Positions 15,859-23,792 of a stretch of DNA of 64,000 nucleotides are shown one piece after another. The notes beneath the pieces are model-generated. The model ran no database searches. It was not told the DNA's origin and saw only the letters and a program-made list of their open reading frames with translations. The DNA comes from Defluviimonas sp. SAOS-178_SWC (GTDB lineage Bacteria > Pseudomonadota > Alphaproteobacteria > Rhodobacterales > Rhodobacteraceae). The position numbers and the translations under genes are program-made. Location of the stretch: positions 62,001 to 126,000 of the forward strand of contig NZ_CP156080.1 in assembly GCF_039830135.1 (NCBI RefSeq). The letters are read 5' to 3'. Within the stretch, counting starts at the first letter, position 1, and each line of letters starts with the position of its first letter.

Positions 15859-16482
15859 TCACCCCACGGCGGCAAGACGCGCCCGGTTTCGGGCGGCCTC
15901 CTCCTCCGTGGCGGTCTCGTGATCCGCACAGTCGAGCCTGAGGCCGCCATTGCCGAAGGCGGCGTCGACGAAGCCGCAATGATGCGGCCGCGCCGGATCG
16001 TCATGGACATGCGGGCGGAAATGGCGGCAGGTGAGGCACATCTGCTGGATCGGGATGGCCTCCGCCTCCTGAAGCGAGCGTATGATCAGGGAGAGCGTGC
16101 GCAGGAGCGCACCGCGATCGGCATCGCCAAGCCTGGCGATCGCCGCATCCAGCGGTTCCGGCACGTCGGGCATCACGGCCGCAAGCGCGCGTCCCTGCCC
16201 GGTTGCCTCGATCCGGCGGGCGCGGCCATCCTCGGGATCGGGCCGGCGTTCGGCCAGACCCTTCGCGACGAGGGCCGAGATCGTGTCGCTGAGGCTCGCC
16301 TGCGTGACGCCGAGCCGCTGGGCGAGGTCGGCCGCGCGCTCCGGCTGGCGGGATATGCGTTGAAGCACGTCGCCCTGGCTGGGGTTGAGCCCGTACTCCT
16401 TGGCCACACTCCACTGGTTGGAGCGCCAGAAAAGCGCGAGGCGTTCGAAAGCGGTGGCGATCTGGCGAATCTGGTTTTGCAT
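15859..16482 (-). CDS. MarR-family regulator with Cys/His-rich tail
   Basis: Residues 1 to about 140 form a MarR winged helix (FERLALFWRSNQW, LNPSQGDVLQRISRQP, then LGVTQASLSDTISALVAKGL). Residues about 145-190 add a tail with CLTCRHFRPHVH, RPHHCGFVD and LRLDCADHE, four Cys and several His that could bind zinc, haem or an Fe-S cluster. GGAGGGC precedes the start at 16482. Such tails are not part of the basic MarR fold. Autoregulation through the palindrome just upstream is inferred. Confidence 0.85.
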   Translation of the reverse strand: MQNQIRQIATAFERLALFWRSNQWSVAKEYGLNPSQGDVLQRISRQPERAADLAQRLGVTQASLSDTISALVAKGLAERRPDPEDGRARRIEATGQGRALAAVMPDVPEPLDAAIARLGDADRGALLRTLSLIIRSLQEAEAIPIQQMCLTCRHFRPHVHDDPARPHHCGFVDAAFGNGGLRLDCADHETATEEEAARNRARLAAVG

Positions 16483-16505
16483 CGGAGCCCTCCACTTCTT
16501 ATAAA

Positions 16506-16516
16506 TAGGATTCCTA
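16506..16516. promoter_or_regulatory. Palindrome upstream of the MarR gene
   Basis: TAGGA-T-TCCTA is a perfect 5+1+5 inverted repeat, 24 bases before the MarR start codon and overlapping its likely promoter (TATAAATAGG lies across it). MarR proteins usually bind such sites over their own promoter. It also overlaps the 3' end of the adjacent GntR gene that ends at 16518. Confidence 0.45.
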
Positions 16517-16517
16517 A

Positions 16518-17225
16518 CTAAATACAAGCAACATCTGACCAGGCCCCCGGTGTCATCGCCGCCGCGATCGTTTCCAGATGCCTCGTCATCATCCGCGCGG
16601 CCGCAACGGGATCCGTCGCGGCGATGGCATCCACGATCCGTTCATGCTGGTCGCTGTGAAGTGTTCGGAATTCCTCGACCCCGATGCGGTGGTAGGTTCG
16701 ATCCCATTCGCGCTGCCAGGCGGCGCGGCGGCGCGCGCCGGAAAGATAGCCAAGAAGGCCCACGAGCACCGGGTTGCCGGTCACCACGGCAATCGCGCGG
16801 TGGAAGGCATCATCGGCCTGTTCGCAGGCGGCACGGTCGCGGGCGGCCCGCCCGGCAGCGACCCGCGCGCGCAGATGGCCGATATCGGCGGCATCGGCGC
16901 GGAGCGCGGCCTCGGCCGCGACCTGCGGCTCCAGCACCAGCCGCGCCCGCATCAGGTCGGGCGGCGTCGCGCCCTCGACCAGAAGCGTGTCGCGGACGGG
17001 AAGGTGGCGCGGGCGGCGGCCCCGGAACGTGCCCTGCCCGACATGGCGCCAGATCGCGCCGTCCGCCTCGAGCGCGGAGAGCGCCTTGCGCAACGTTTCA
17101 CGGCTGCATCCGAGCCGCAGCGCGAGATCGCGCTCCGGCGGCAGACGGTCGCCGGTATCGGGCGCGAGCATGTCCAGCAGGTCCGGCAGATCGGCCCGAA
17201 CCTGCGCGAGAGAGCGTCTGGACAA
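16518..17225 (-). CDS. GntR-family regulator, FadR/FCD subfamily
   Basis: A regulator of about 235 residues. The N-terminal winged helix includes DRLPPERDLALRLGCSRETL and ALSALEADGAIWRHVGQGTF; the rest (from about residue 80) is an all-helical FCD ligand domain with DDAFHRAIAVVTGNPVL and HSDQHERIVDAI, which usually binds a metal and an organic acid. The TTG at 17225 is chosen because AAAGGA lies 9 bases upstream; a longer TTG start at 17261 is possible. It is divergent from a TauE-type exporter gene, its probable target. Confidence 0.8.
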   Translation of the reverse strand: MSRRSLAQVRADLPDLLDMLAPDTGDRLPPERDLALRLGCSRETLRKALSALEADGAIWRHVGQGTFRGRRPRHLPVRDTLLVEGATPPDLMRARLVLEPQVAAEAALRADAADIGHLRARVAAGRAARDRAACEQADDAFHRAIAVVTGNPVLVGLLGYLSGARRRAAWQREWDRTYHRIGVEEFRTLHSDQHERIVDAIAATDPVAAARMMTRHLETIAAAMTPGAWSDVACI

Positions 17226-17250
17226 GATGCAGGGTCCTTTCCGGACCAAT

Positions 17251-17276
17251 TTGCATACCAATCATCACCCATGCAA
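17251..17276. promoter_or_regulatory. Inverted repeat in the gntR / tauE divergent gap
   Basis: TTGCAT at 17251-17256 and ATGCAA at 17271-17276 form an inverted repeat with a 14-base spacer between the GntR gene and the divergent exporter. The arms resemble those of the larger operator at 20728. Spacing is longer than usual for FCD regulators, so this is a weak call. Confidence 0.3.
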
Positions 17277-17313
17277 GAACCCGCGCAAAGCGAATCGGAT
17301 GGCCGGGGGCGAA

Positions 17314-18066
17314 ATGGCGGACCTACTGTTGCTGTGCCTGGCTGGGCTTGCCGCCGGTCTTCTGAACGCGGTCGCGGGCGGGGGCACATTCCTGAGCCTG
17401 CCCGCGCTGATCTATGTCGGGGTGCCGCCGGTCAGCGCCAATGCCACGGCCACGCTGACCGCGCTGCCGGGTTACCTGAGCAGCGCCTGGGCCTTCCGCC
17501 ACGACATGCAGGCCGAAGGGCGGCTTGGCCTCCGTCCCATCGTCGCCATCGCGGCGACGGGCAGCGTCGTCGGCGCGCTTCTTCTGATCGTCACGCCGGG
17601 GGACACGTTCCTCTGGATCGTGCCGTGGCTGCTTCTGCTGGCGACCATGCTCTTCGCGGCCGGGCCGCACCTGCTCGCCGTACTGCGCAAGCGCGGCGTC
17701 GGCGGCGCGGCCGGCCCCGTGATCTCGGCCATCGCGATCCTCGCCGTGTCGGTCTATGGCGGCTATTTCAACGGCGGTCTCGGCATCATGCTGCTCGCCG
17801 CTTTCGGGCTTCTCGGCTATGTCAACCTGCACGGCATGAACGGGCTGAAGAACGTCCTGTCGGCCGTCCTGTCGCTGATCTCGGCGCTGACCTTCATCAC
17901 TGCGGGTCTCATCGCGTGGGAACAGGCCGCCGTCATGGCCGCAAGCGCGGCGGTCGGCGGCTACATCGGCGCGCGCCAAAGCCGCAGGATCACCCGCACC
18001 GATCTTCTCAGGCACTTCGTGACTGCGGTCGGCGCGATCATGACACTCCTGTTCTTCCTGCGCTGA
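17314..18066 (+). CDS. TauE/SafE-family membrane exporter
   Basis: A 250-residue membrane protein of the sulfite exporter TauE/SafE (DUF81) family with about eight hydrophobic segments. The two family repeats are seen as AGLLNAVAGGGTFLSLPALI at the start and SVYGGYFNGGLGIMLLAAFG in the second half. These proteins export sulfite, sulfoacetate or other organic anions; the substrate cannot be read from sequence. An ATG at 17299 gives five more residues; 17314 starts directly at the first helix. It is divergent from a GntR gene and convergent with a LysR gene. Confidence 0.85.
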   Translation: MADLLLLCLAGLAAGLLNAVAGGGTFLSLPALIYVGVPPVSANATATLTALPGYLSSAWAFRHDMQAEGRLGLRPIVAIAATGSVVGALLLIVTPGDTFLWIVPWLLLLATMLFAAGPHLLAVLRKRGVGGAAGPVISAIAILAVSVYGGYFNGGLGIMLLAAFGLLGYVNLHGMNGLKNVLSAVLSLISALTFITAGLIAWEQAAVMAASAAVGGYIGARQSRRITRTDLLRHFVTAVGAIMTLLFFLR

Positions 18067-18102
18067 GGTATACGCGACCTTTGCCGCAGCCGCCCCGGCC
18101 CA

Positions 18103-18999
18103 TCATGTGCGAAAATACTTGATGATGATGTTGCGCCCGGCCTCGACCACCGGCCGGGCATCGAGGTTCGTGCTTCTCGCCAGGATGACCGGCTCGCGCG
18201 CAGTGGCCTCGGCGATGCGGATGGCGCTGACAGGGGCCCCGTCATAGGACATCGAACCCGGAGGCGCCGAATAGCTGATGCCGACCCCTTCCCCATTCGC
18301 GGCAAGCGAGCGCATCACCTCCAGCAGGTTCACGCGGTGCACGAAGACCGGCGAAAGGTCGTGCTGACGAAAAAGATGCGTCCAGTGCCGGAGGGACAGG
18401 CCATCATCGAATACGATCAGAGGCTCCCCGGCCAGGTCGGCCAGGGAGACCTGCGTCTTCGTTGAAAGGCGGTGTTCGCGCGACACGAAGGCATGGGGCG
18501 CGATGTTCAGAAGCGGCGTCTTTTCGAATTTCGAATGCAGTCCGAGGTCGAAGGTCACGGCAAGGTCGATCCGGCCATCGGCCATGTCCCGTGCAAGATT
18601 GTTGAAACTTCCCACCCGCCAGCGGACGTCGACGTCGGGCAGGGCTTCGCGAAGATGCCTGACCAGTGGCACCAGGAAAAAGGGCGCGAGATCGGTGAAG
18701 CATCCGATCGAGAAGGTGCCGTTCGCAAGGCTCTTGGCCTCGGACGGATCCTCGAGGCGGCGCGCGGTCGTCAGCAGCGCTTCGACCTCGGCCACGTAAC
18801 GGATCGCGAACGGCGTCAGGCGAAGGGCCGCCCCCCTCTTGCGCACGAAAAGCGTCTGGCCCAGACGCTCCTCGACGACATTCAGGGCCACCGATAGCGA
18901 CGGCTGGGAGATGTTGAGCGCGGCGGCGGCGGCAGACATGCTGCCGGCGCGGGCGACGGCGACCACGTATTCCATCTGGCGCAGGGTTATATATAGCAT
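18103..18999 (-). CDS. LysR-family regulator divergent from the PhyH-type dioxygenase
   Basis: A 298-residue LysR regulator. The N-terminal helix-turn-helix is in ITLRQMEYVVAVARAGSMSA and LNISQPSLSVALNVVEERLG; the effector domain runs from about residue 92 (TFSIGCFTDLAPFFLVPLV). The start ATG at 18999 falls inside the loop of a long inverted repeat, so protein binding or a hairpin there would affect both transcription and initiation. It is divergent from the dioxygenase gene at 19030, its likely target. Confidence 0.85.
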   Translation of the reverse strand: MLYITLRQMEYVVAVARAGSMSAAAAALNISQPSLSVALNVVEERLGQTLFVRKRGAALRLTPFAIRYVAEVEALLTTARRLEDPSEAKSLANGTFSIGCFTDLAPFFLVPLVRHLREALPDVDVRWRVGSFNNLARDMADGRIDLAVTFDLGLHSKFEKTPLLNIAPHAFVSREHRLSTKTQVSLADLAGEPLIVFDDGLSLRHWTHLFRQHDLSPVFVHRVNLLEVMRSLAANGEGVGISYSAPPGSMSYDGAPVSAIRIAEATAREPVILARSTNLDARPVVEAGRNIIIKYFRT

Positions 19000-19012
19000 G
19001 AAGCTATATATA
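18988..19012. promoter_or_regulatory. 10-bp inverted repeat enclosing the LysR start codon
   Basis: Arms at 18988-18997 and 19003-19012 (TATATATAGC and GCTATATATA) are perfect complements around the 5-base loop ATGAA, which contains the LysR start codon on the minus strand. It lies between divergent genes. It could be the LysR operator or an RNA hairpin limiting translation of the regulator. Confidence 0.5.
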
Positions 19013-19029
19013 TCTTAAAGAAACATTAT

Positions 19030-19887
19030 TTGAAACTAACCAATACAAATGTCATCTTGCGCCTTCCAAGGAACGCGAGGACTGCCAAATTGACCCATCC
19101 GCTTGTCACTGAGAACGACATCGCCACCTATCAGCGCGACGGCGTCGTTCTGATCCGGGGCCTGTTCAAGGACCATGTCGAAACGCTCCGCAAGGGGATC
19201 GAGCGCAACATGGCCGAGCCCGGCCCCTATGCCGCCGAGAACCTGAAACCCGGCGAGGGCGGGCGCTTTTTCGACGATTACTGCAACTGGACCCGCATCC
19301 CCGAATTCGAGGAGGTGATCCGCACCTCGCCCGCCGCCGAGGTCGCCGCCGATCTCATGCGCTCAGACAGCGTCCAGGTCTTCCACGACCACGTGCTGGT
19401 GAAAGAGCCCGGCACCTCGAAGCCGACGCCCTGGCACCAGGACGGCCCCTACTATTTCGTCGAGGGCGCGCAGACCGTCAGCTTCTGGTCGCCGATGGAC
19501 CCCGTGCGCGAGGCCAGCCTGCGCTGCGTCGCCGGCTCGCACAAATGGGAAAAGCCGGTGCTGCCGACGCGCTGGCTGTCGGAGGAAAACTTCTACCCCG
19601 ATCCCGAGGCCTACATGCCGGTGCCGAACCCCGACGAGGAAGGCATGGACATCCGCGAGTGGGAGATGGAGCCCGGCGATGCGGTGGCGTTCAACTACGG
19701 CACGCTGCACGGCGCGCGCGGCAACAACGCCGGGTCGCGGCGGCGCGCCTTCTCGCTGAGGCTGCTCGGCGACGATGCCCGTTATGTGGAACGCCCGGGC
19801 CGCACCTCGCCGCCGTTCCCCGGCCATGACATGACCCCGGGGCAGAAGCTGCGGGAAGACTGGTTCCCCGTCATCTGGAACCGCTGA
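19030..19887 (+). CDS. Phytanoyl-CoA dioxygenase (PhyH) family protein
   Basis: An Fe(II)/2-oxoglutarate-dependent oxygenase of the PhyH family, 285 residues. The iron-binding facial triad is visible as HxD in PTPWHQDGPYYFVEG and a distal His in FNYGTLHGARGNNAG, followed by the 2-oxoglutarate Arg in SRRRAFSLRLLG. PhyH members hydroxylate many small molecules, so the substrate is open. A TTG at 19090 behind GAGGA is the alternative start and fits family N-termini (THPLVTENDIATYQRDGVV) better. It is transcribed away from the LysR gene. Confidence 0.85.
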   Translation: MKLTNTNVILRLPRNARTAKLTHPLVTENDIATYQRDGVVLIRGLFKDHVETLRKGIERNMAEPGPYAAENLKPGEGGRFFDDYCNWTRIPEFEEVIRTSPAAEVAADLMRSDSVQVFHDHVLVKEPGTSKPTPWHQDGPYYFVEGAQTVSFWSPMDPVREASLRCVAGSHKWEKPVLPTRWLSEENFYPDPEAYMPVPNPDEEGMDIREWEMEPGDAVAFNYGTLHGARGNNAGSRRRAFSLRLLGDDARYVERPGRTSPPFPGHDMTPGQKLREDWFPVIWNR

Positions 19888-19935
19888 CACCCGACAGGCG
19901 GATTGGCCGGAACATCGGCCATTCTGCCGTTCAGA

Positions 19936-20655
19936 TCATCTGGCGCGGTCGGCTTTGACGGTCGCTTCCAGTGACTGCATGACGGCCTTTCCGGTGTTGT
20001 GCAGGTGCTTGCGCCATATCCGGAAGGCGCCGTCGGCATCGCGGGCGCGGAACGCCTGCATGAGCTGTTCGTGTTCTTCCAGCGCCTCATTCCGGCGCTC
20101 GTCCGATACGATTGCCACGAACCGGCCGCGCCGGGCCCGCAGCATCAACCGCTCATGCATGTCGGCAAGGGCACCGTTTTCCGCGAGCTCGATAATGCGT
20201 TCGTGGATCTGCGAGTTCATTTCGAAATAGTGGTTTCGGTCCCCGCGTTCGTGGCATTTGCGCATCCTGCTGTGCAGAAGCTCCAGTTCCGCAAGATCTT
20301 CGCTTTTCATCCGCGCGCAGGCGCTCTCTGCCGCCACGGCTTCCAGCGCGGCGATGACCGCGAAGAGCGATTCGATGTCGGCCGGGTCCAGCGGTATGAC
20401 CCTCGCCCCCCGGTTGACCGGGTTTTCCACCAGACCGTCGAGCGTCAGCGTCTTGATCGCCTCCCTGAGCGGCGTCCGCGAGACGCCGAGACGTTTGGCA
20501 AGTTCCACCTCGACGATCCGCTCTCCGGGTGCCATCTCGCCAAATACGATCATGTCCCGCAAGCGATCAACGACTTGATCGTGAAGGGATTTCCTTTCCA
20601 ACGTGATGGAAGAGGATGACCTGCTCCCTTGGCGCGCACCAGCAGCCGACGACAT
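19936..20655 (-). CDS. GntR-family regulator (FCD) of the adjacent TRAP/hydantoinase operon
   Basis: A 239-residue FCD regulator. The winged helix includes LHDQVVDRLRDMIVFGEMAP and LAKRLGVSRTPLREAIKTL; the FCD domain from about residue 90 carries metal-ligand candidates in NSQIHERIIELAENG and LEEHEQLMQAF. The ATG at 20655 is taken because GGAG precedes it; longer in-frame starts reach 20745 but would run through the operator. The gene is divergent from the TRAP operon at 20863 and the 26-bp dyad between them is its likely binding site. Confidence 0.85.
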   Translation of the reverse strand: MSSAAGARQGSRSSSSITLERKSLHDQVVDRLRDMIVFGEMAPGERIVEVELAKRLGVSRTPLREAIKTLTLDGLVENPVNRGARVIPLDPADIESLFAVIAALEAVAAESACARMKSEDLAELELLHSRMRKCHERGDRNHYFEMNSQIHERIIELAENGALADMHERLMLRARRGRFVAIVSDERRNEALEEHEQLMQAFRARDADGAFRIWRKHLHNTGKAVMQSLEATVKADRAR

Positions 20656-20727
20656 TTTCCCGTTCTCCACGATTGGTCTTTCAGTTCGTGACCCACTTAT
20701 CCAACGAACAATGGCGGTTGTCCAGAC

Positions 20728-20753
20728 ATTGCATGTTGCATGCAAAATGCAAT
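20728..20753. promoter_or_regulatory. 26-bp dyad operator between gntR and dctP
   Basis: Arms ATTGCAT (20728-20734) and ATGCAAT (20747-20753) flank the central palindrome TTGCATGCAA (20736-20745), all on one dyad axis; 12 of 13 base pairs match. It sits 73 bases upstream of the GntR start and 110 upstream of the TRAP binding-protein start, the ideal place for a regulator that controls both. Size and symmetry suit a dimeric FCD regulator, perhaps two dimers. Confidence 0.7.
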
Positions 20754-20862
20754 TGTGCGAAAAGATATGGCGCAGGCCCGAACGAATGACGCCTGCACCA
20801 CGATGATCAATCGCGCGAGCCCCGACACGGACGCTTCATCGCGAAGAAACAGGGAACCCGAA

Positions 20863-21876
20863 ATGACCTACGCTACTCGCATCCGCCCGATCGCTTCACT
20901 TCTCCTGGCCGGCACCGTGTCAATGAGCGCGCTCGCCGCCTCGGCCGACACCATCCGCCTCAGCACGACGGTGGCCGACACCTCGAACTGGGTGAAGGCG
21001 GCCAACAAGTTCAAGGAACTCGTCGAGGAGCGCAGCGGCGGCGCGCATACGGTCGAGGTCTATCCCAGTGGCGTTCTGGTCGGCGGCAACGACCGGGTCG
21101 AGCTGGAGATGGCGCAGGCCGGCGCCGTCGACATCATCATGAAGTCGACCCCCTGGCTGAGCCAGATCAACAACGAATTCCAGGTCGTCGCCATGCCGTG
21201 GATCTTCCCGGACGCCGATACCGCCATGGCGGTCATGGATGGCCCGGTCGGCCAGCGCCTGTCCGACGGTCTGGCCGAGGTCGGGATCGAGGCGCTCGGC
21301 TGGGGTTCCGGCAGCTTCTTCCAGCTTTACTCCAACCCCGGCCCGATCGCCACGCCGGACGACATCGCCAACGTCAAGATCCGCACCCCCGGCCTCGACC
21401 TCTATCTCGAATCTTGGGCCGCGGTCGGCGCGACGCCGGTGGCGATGAGCTTTGCCGAGGTCTTCACCGCCCTTCAGGCCGGTGCGATCGACGGCGGCAT
21501 CTCGCCCATCCCGCTGATCTACGCCTCGCGCTTCTTCGAGGTCAGCAAGAACATCGCCGTGATCAACTTCTCGTTCGAGGCGGTCGGCATGCTTGGCAGC
21601 ACTGCGGCGCTGGCGCGCTTCTCGCCCGAGGATCAGGAGCTTATCCGCCAGGCCGGTCACGACGCGATGCTCTACCAGCGGGAAGTGGCGGCGGCCGAGG
21701 AATCTGAGCTGGCCAAGAAGATGGAAGAGGACGGCGTGAACATCCAGACGCCCGCGCCCGAGGCGCTGGCCGAGTTCAAGGCCCGCGTCGCGCCGGTCTT
21801 CGACAAGTTCCGCGGCACGATCGGCGAAGACCTTGTCGCCCAGGTCGAGGCAGAGGTGGCGAAAGCCGCGCAGTAG
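20863..21876 (+). CDS. TRAP transporter substrate-binding protein DctP (system 1)
   Basis: Periplasmic binding protein of a TRAP transporter, 337 residues. A signal peptide ends near ALAASADTIRLS. The DctP fold shows ANKFKELVEERSGGAHTVEV, the ligand-carboxylate Arg region NVKIRTPGLDLYLESWAAVG, and FAEVFTALQAGAIDGG. AGGGAA precedes the ATG at 20863; 41 further codons upstream lack a ribosome site. The catabolic genes that follow suggest an acidic ureide, hydantoin or N-acyl amino acid as ligand, which is an inference. Confidence 0.92.
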   Translation: MTYATRIRPIASLLLAGTVSMSALAASADTIRLSTTVADTSNWVKAANKFKELVEERSGGAHTVEVYPSGVLVGGNDRVELEMAQAGAVDIIMKSTPWLSQINNEFQVVAMPWIFPDADTAMAVMDGPVGQRLSDGLAEVGIEALGWGSGSFFQLYSNPGPIATPDDIANVKIRTPGLDLYLESWAAVGATPVAMSFAEVFTALQAGAIDGGISPIPLIYASRFFEVSKNIAVINFSFEAVGMLGSTAALARFSPEDQELIRQAGHDAMLYQREVAAAEESELAKKMEEDGVNIQTPAPEALAEFKARVAPVFDKFRGTIGEDLVAQVEAEVAKAAQ

Positions 21877-21885
21877 CTCGACCCC

Positions 21886-21914
21886 CGCGGCGCGCGCGCT
21901 CCCCGCGCGCCGCG
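21886..21914 (+). other. Intercistronic GC hairpin after dctP
   Basis: An 11-bp perfect stem (21886-21896 with 21904-21914, loop CGCTCCC) follows the binding-protein stop by 10 bases and has no U-tract. Hairpins at this place in transport operons commonly protect the upstream binding-protein mRNA from 3' decay, allowing more binding protein than permease. That role is inferred. Confidence 0.5.
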
Positions 21915-21942
21915 ACCCCCTTGCGTTCATGGAGTCCCTGAC

Positions 21943-22443
21943 ATGCATGAGTTTCTGCACAAGGCCGGCGGCGTTCTCGATCGGGCGGAAAAGTACCTGA
22001 TCGTCACTCTTGTCGGCGGCATCGTCCTTCTGGTCTTTTCCGGCGCGCTGTCGCGGTATGTCTTCAACTACTCCATCGCCTGGTCGGAGGAGCTTGCCCG
22101 CTTCTTCTTCCTCTGGGGGGCGCTCTTCGGCGCGGCCGCGGCCTGCCGGACGGGGCAGCACGGCGGCATCCCGCTTGTCGTCGACAACTTTCCCCGGCCG
22201 CTGCAAAAGATCGTGGAACTGGTCGTCGTCGTCGGCATGCTCGGCTTTCTCGGCTACCTGGTCTGGCAGAGCTTCGGCACCACCCTGCGCGCGCTGAGCA
22301 CCGGGCAGATCAGCATGACGACGAAGATCCCGATCTGGTTCGTGAACTTCGGCATGCTTCTCGCCTTCGCTCTCGCCGTACTGAGGACGATCCAGGGATA
22401 CCTGATCGGCTCGTACCGCATCGACAATCCCACCGTCGAATAA
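21943..22443 (+). CDS. TRAP transporter small permease DctQ (system 1)
   Basis: A 166-residue four-helix membrane protein of the DctQ type, which partners the large permease in sodium-driven uptake. Family marks are the charged segment SIAWSEELARFFFLWGALFG, the GQHGGIPLVVDNFP loop and a closing helix with FVNFGMLLAFALAVLRT. It lies between dctP and dctM in the usual order. Confidence 0.92.
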   Translation: MHEFLHKAGGVLDRAEKYLIVTLVGGIVLLVFSGALSRYVFNYSIAWSEELARFFFLWGALFGAAAACRTGQHGGIPLVVDNFPRPLQKIVELVVVVGMLGFLGYLVWQSFGTTLRALSTGQISMTTKIPIWFVNFGMLLAFALAVLRTIQGYLIGSYRIDNPTVE

Positions 22444-22482
22444 CCGCATCATAGCGCCCCACCCTGGCACGAGGCTTTCGCA

Positions 22483-23778
22483 ATGGACCTTCTCACCAAT
22501 CCTGCGATCATTGGGCTGTTCATCTTCTTCGGCCTGCTGGCCCTGAACTTCCCGGTCTTCGCGGCCATCGGCATCGCCGGACTCACGGCGTTCGTCGTCT
22601 TCGACGCCGGCCCGCTCAGCGTCGTGCCCTATGTCTTCTCCGGCTCGCTCGACTCGTTCCCGCTGCTGGCGACCCCGCTCTTCATCGTGGCGGGGAACAT
22701 GATCACCCGCACCGGGATCGCCAACAAGCTGGTCCGGGTCGCCGAGCTGATCGTCGGCCCGCTGCCGGGCGGCCTCGCGCTGACCGTTCTGGTCACGGGC
22801 GCCGTCCTGGCGTCGATGTCGGGCTCCAACATCGCGACCGTCGCGGCGCTGAGCTTCCTCGTCAAGCCGATGGCGGAACGCGGCTATCCGCGCGCCTTCG
22901 CCGTGGCCTGCGTCGCCGCCGGCTGCACCTTCGGCGTCGTCATTCCGCCGTCGATCGGCTTCATCATCTACGGCGTCGTGACCGAGACCTCGATCCCGAA
23001 GCTTTTCGCCGCCGGCGTCGGGCCGGGCATGGTCATGCTCGTCATCCTCGGCACCTACGTGCTCGCCGTGTCGTGGAAGCGCGGCTATGCCGGCGCCACG
23101 CTGGAACCGCGCACGATGGCGAACTTCGTCGCCGCGGTGAAGGATGCGTTCTGGGGCCTGATGGCGCCGGTGATCATCCTCGGCGGCATCTATACCGGCA
23201 TCTTCACCGCGACCGAGGCCGCGGCGGTGGCGGTCGTCTACCTCTTCATCATCGACCGGCTGGTCTACCGCGCCATCCCGATCAAGGCGCTGCCCGACGT
23301 GCTGTTCGACAGCGGCCGCACCATCGGCGTCATCGTCCTGATCATCGCCACCTCGGCGGTCTACGGCTGGATCATGCAGACCCAGGGCCTCGCCACGCGG
23401 CTGAACGAGGCCGTCCTGTCGGCCTCCGGGGGCAATTCCGTCCTGATCCTTCTCTTCTTCAACGTCATCCTTCTGGTCGTCGGCGCCTTCCTCGAACCGA
23501 TCGCGGCGATGTACCTTCTGGTGCCGCTGTTCAAGCCGACGCTGGAGGCGATTGGCTTCGACCTCGTCCACTTCGGCGCGGTGCTGACGGTGAACCTGTC
23601 GATGGCGCACCTGACGCCGCCGGTCGGTGTCGGCCTCTACCTCGCCTCGCAACTCGGCGGCGTGCCCTTCGCCACCGCCGCCCGCTACGCGATCCCCTTC
23701 GTCATCCTGGAATTCCTGATCGTGCTCATCGTGACCTACGTGAAGCCGATCGCGATGTTCCTGCCTTCCCTGCTATAA
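22483..23778 (+). CDS. TRAP transporter large permease DctM (system 1)
   Basis: The 431-residue large permease with about twelve hydrophobic segments forms the sodium/substrate translocation path. Typical DctM segments are MITRTGIANKLVRVAELIVG, SGSNIATVAALSFLVKPM, GCTFGVVIPPSIGFIIYG and HLTPPVGVGLYLASQLGG. Full length and intact. It is followed after 14 bases by a racemase-family gene, so transport and catabolism share one transcript. Confidence 0.94.
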   Translation: MDLLTNPAIIGLFIFFGLLALNFPVFAAIGIAGLTAFVVFDAGPLSVVPYVFSGSLDSFPLLATPLFIVAGNMITRTGIANKLVRVAELIVGPLPGGLALTVLVTGAVLASMSGSNIATVAALSFLVKPMAERGYPRAFAVACVAAGCTFGVVIPPSIGFIIYGVVTETSIPKLFAAGVGPGMVMLVILGTYVLAVSWKRGYAGATLEPRTMANFVAAVKDAFWGLMAPVIILGGIYTGIFTATEAAAVAVVYLFIIDRLVYRAIPIKALPDVLFDSGRTIGVIVLIIATSAVYGWIMQTQGLATRLNEAVLSASGGNSVLILLFFNVILLVVGAFLEPIAAMYLLVPLFKPTLEAIGFDLVHFGAVLTVNLSMAHLTPPVGVGLYLASQLGGVPFATAARYAIPFVILEFLIVLIVTYVKPIAMFLPSLL

Positions 23779-23792
23779 GTGAGACCCGTGCG

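Noticed and set aside
20920..23652. A 910-codon open frame antisense to dctPQM, and similar long frames antisense to aceE, aceF, lpd, glcB, tctA, maeB and the NCS1 gene
   Set aside because: These mirror high-GC coding genes on the other strand; their translations are rich in R, D, H and Q with no domains, and every position is explained by the sense gene.
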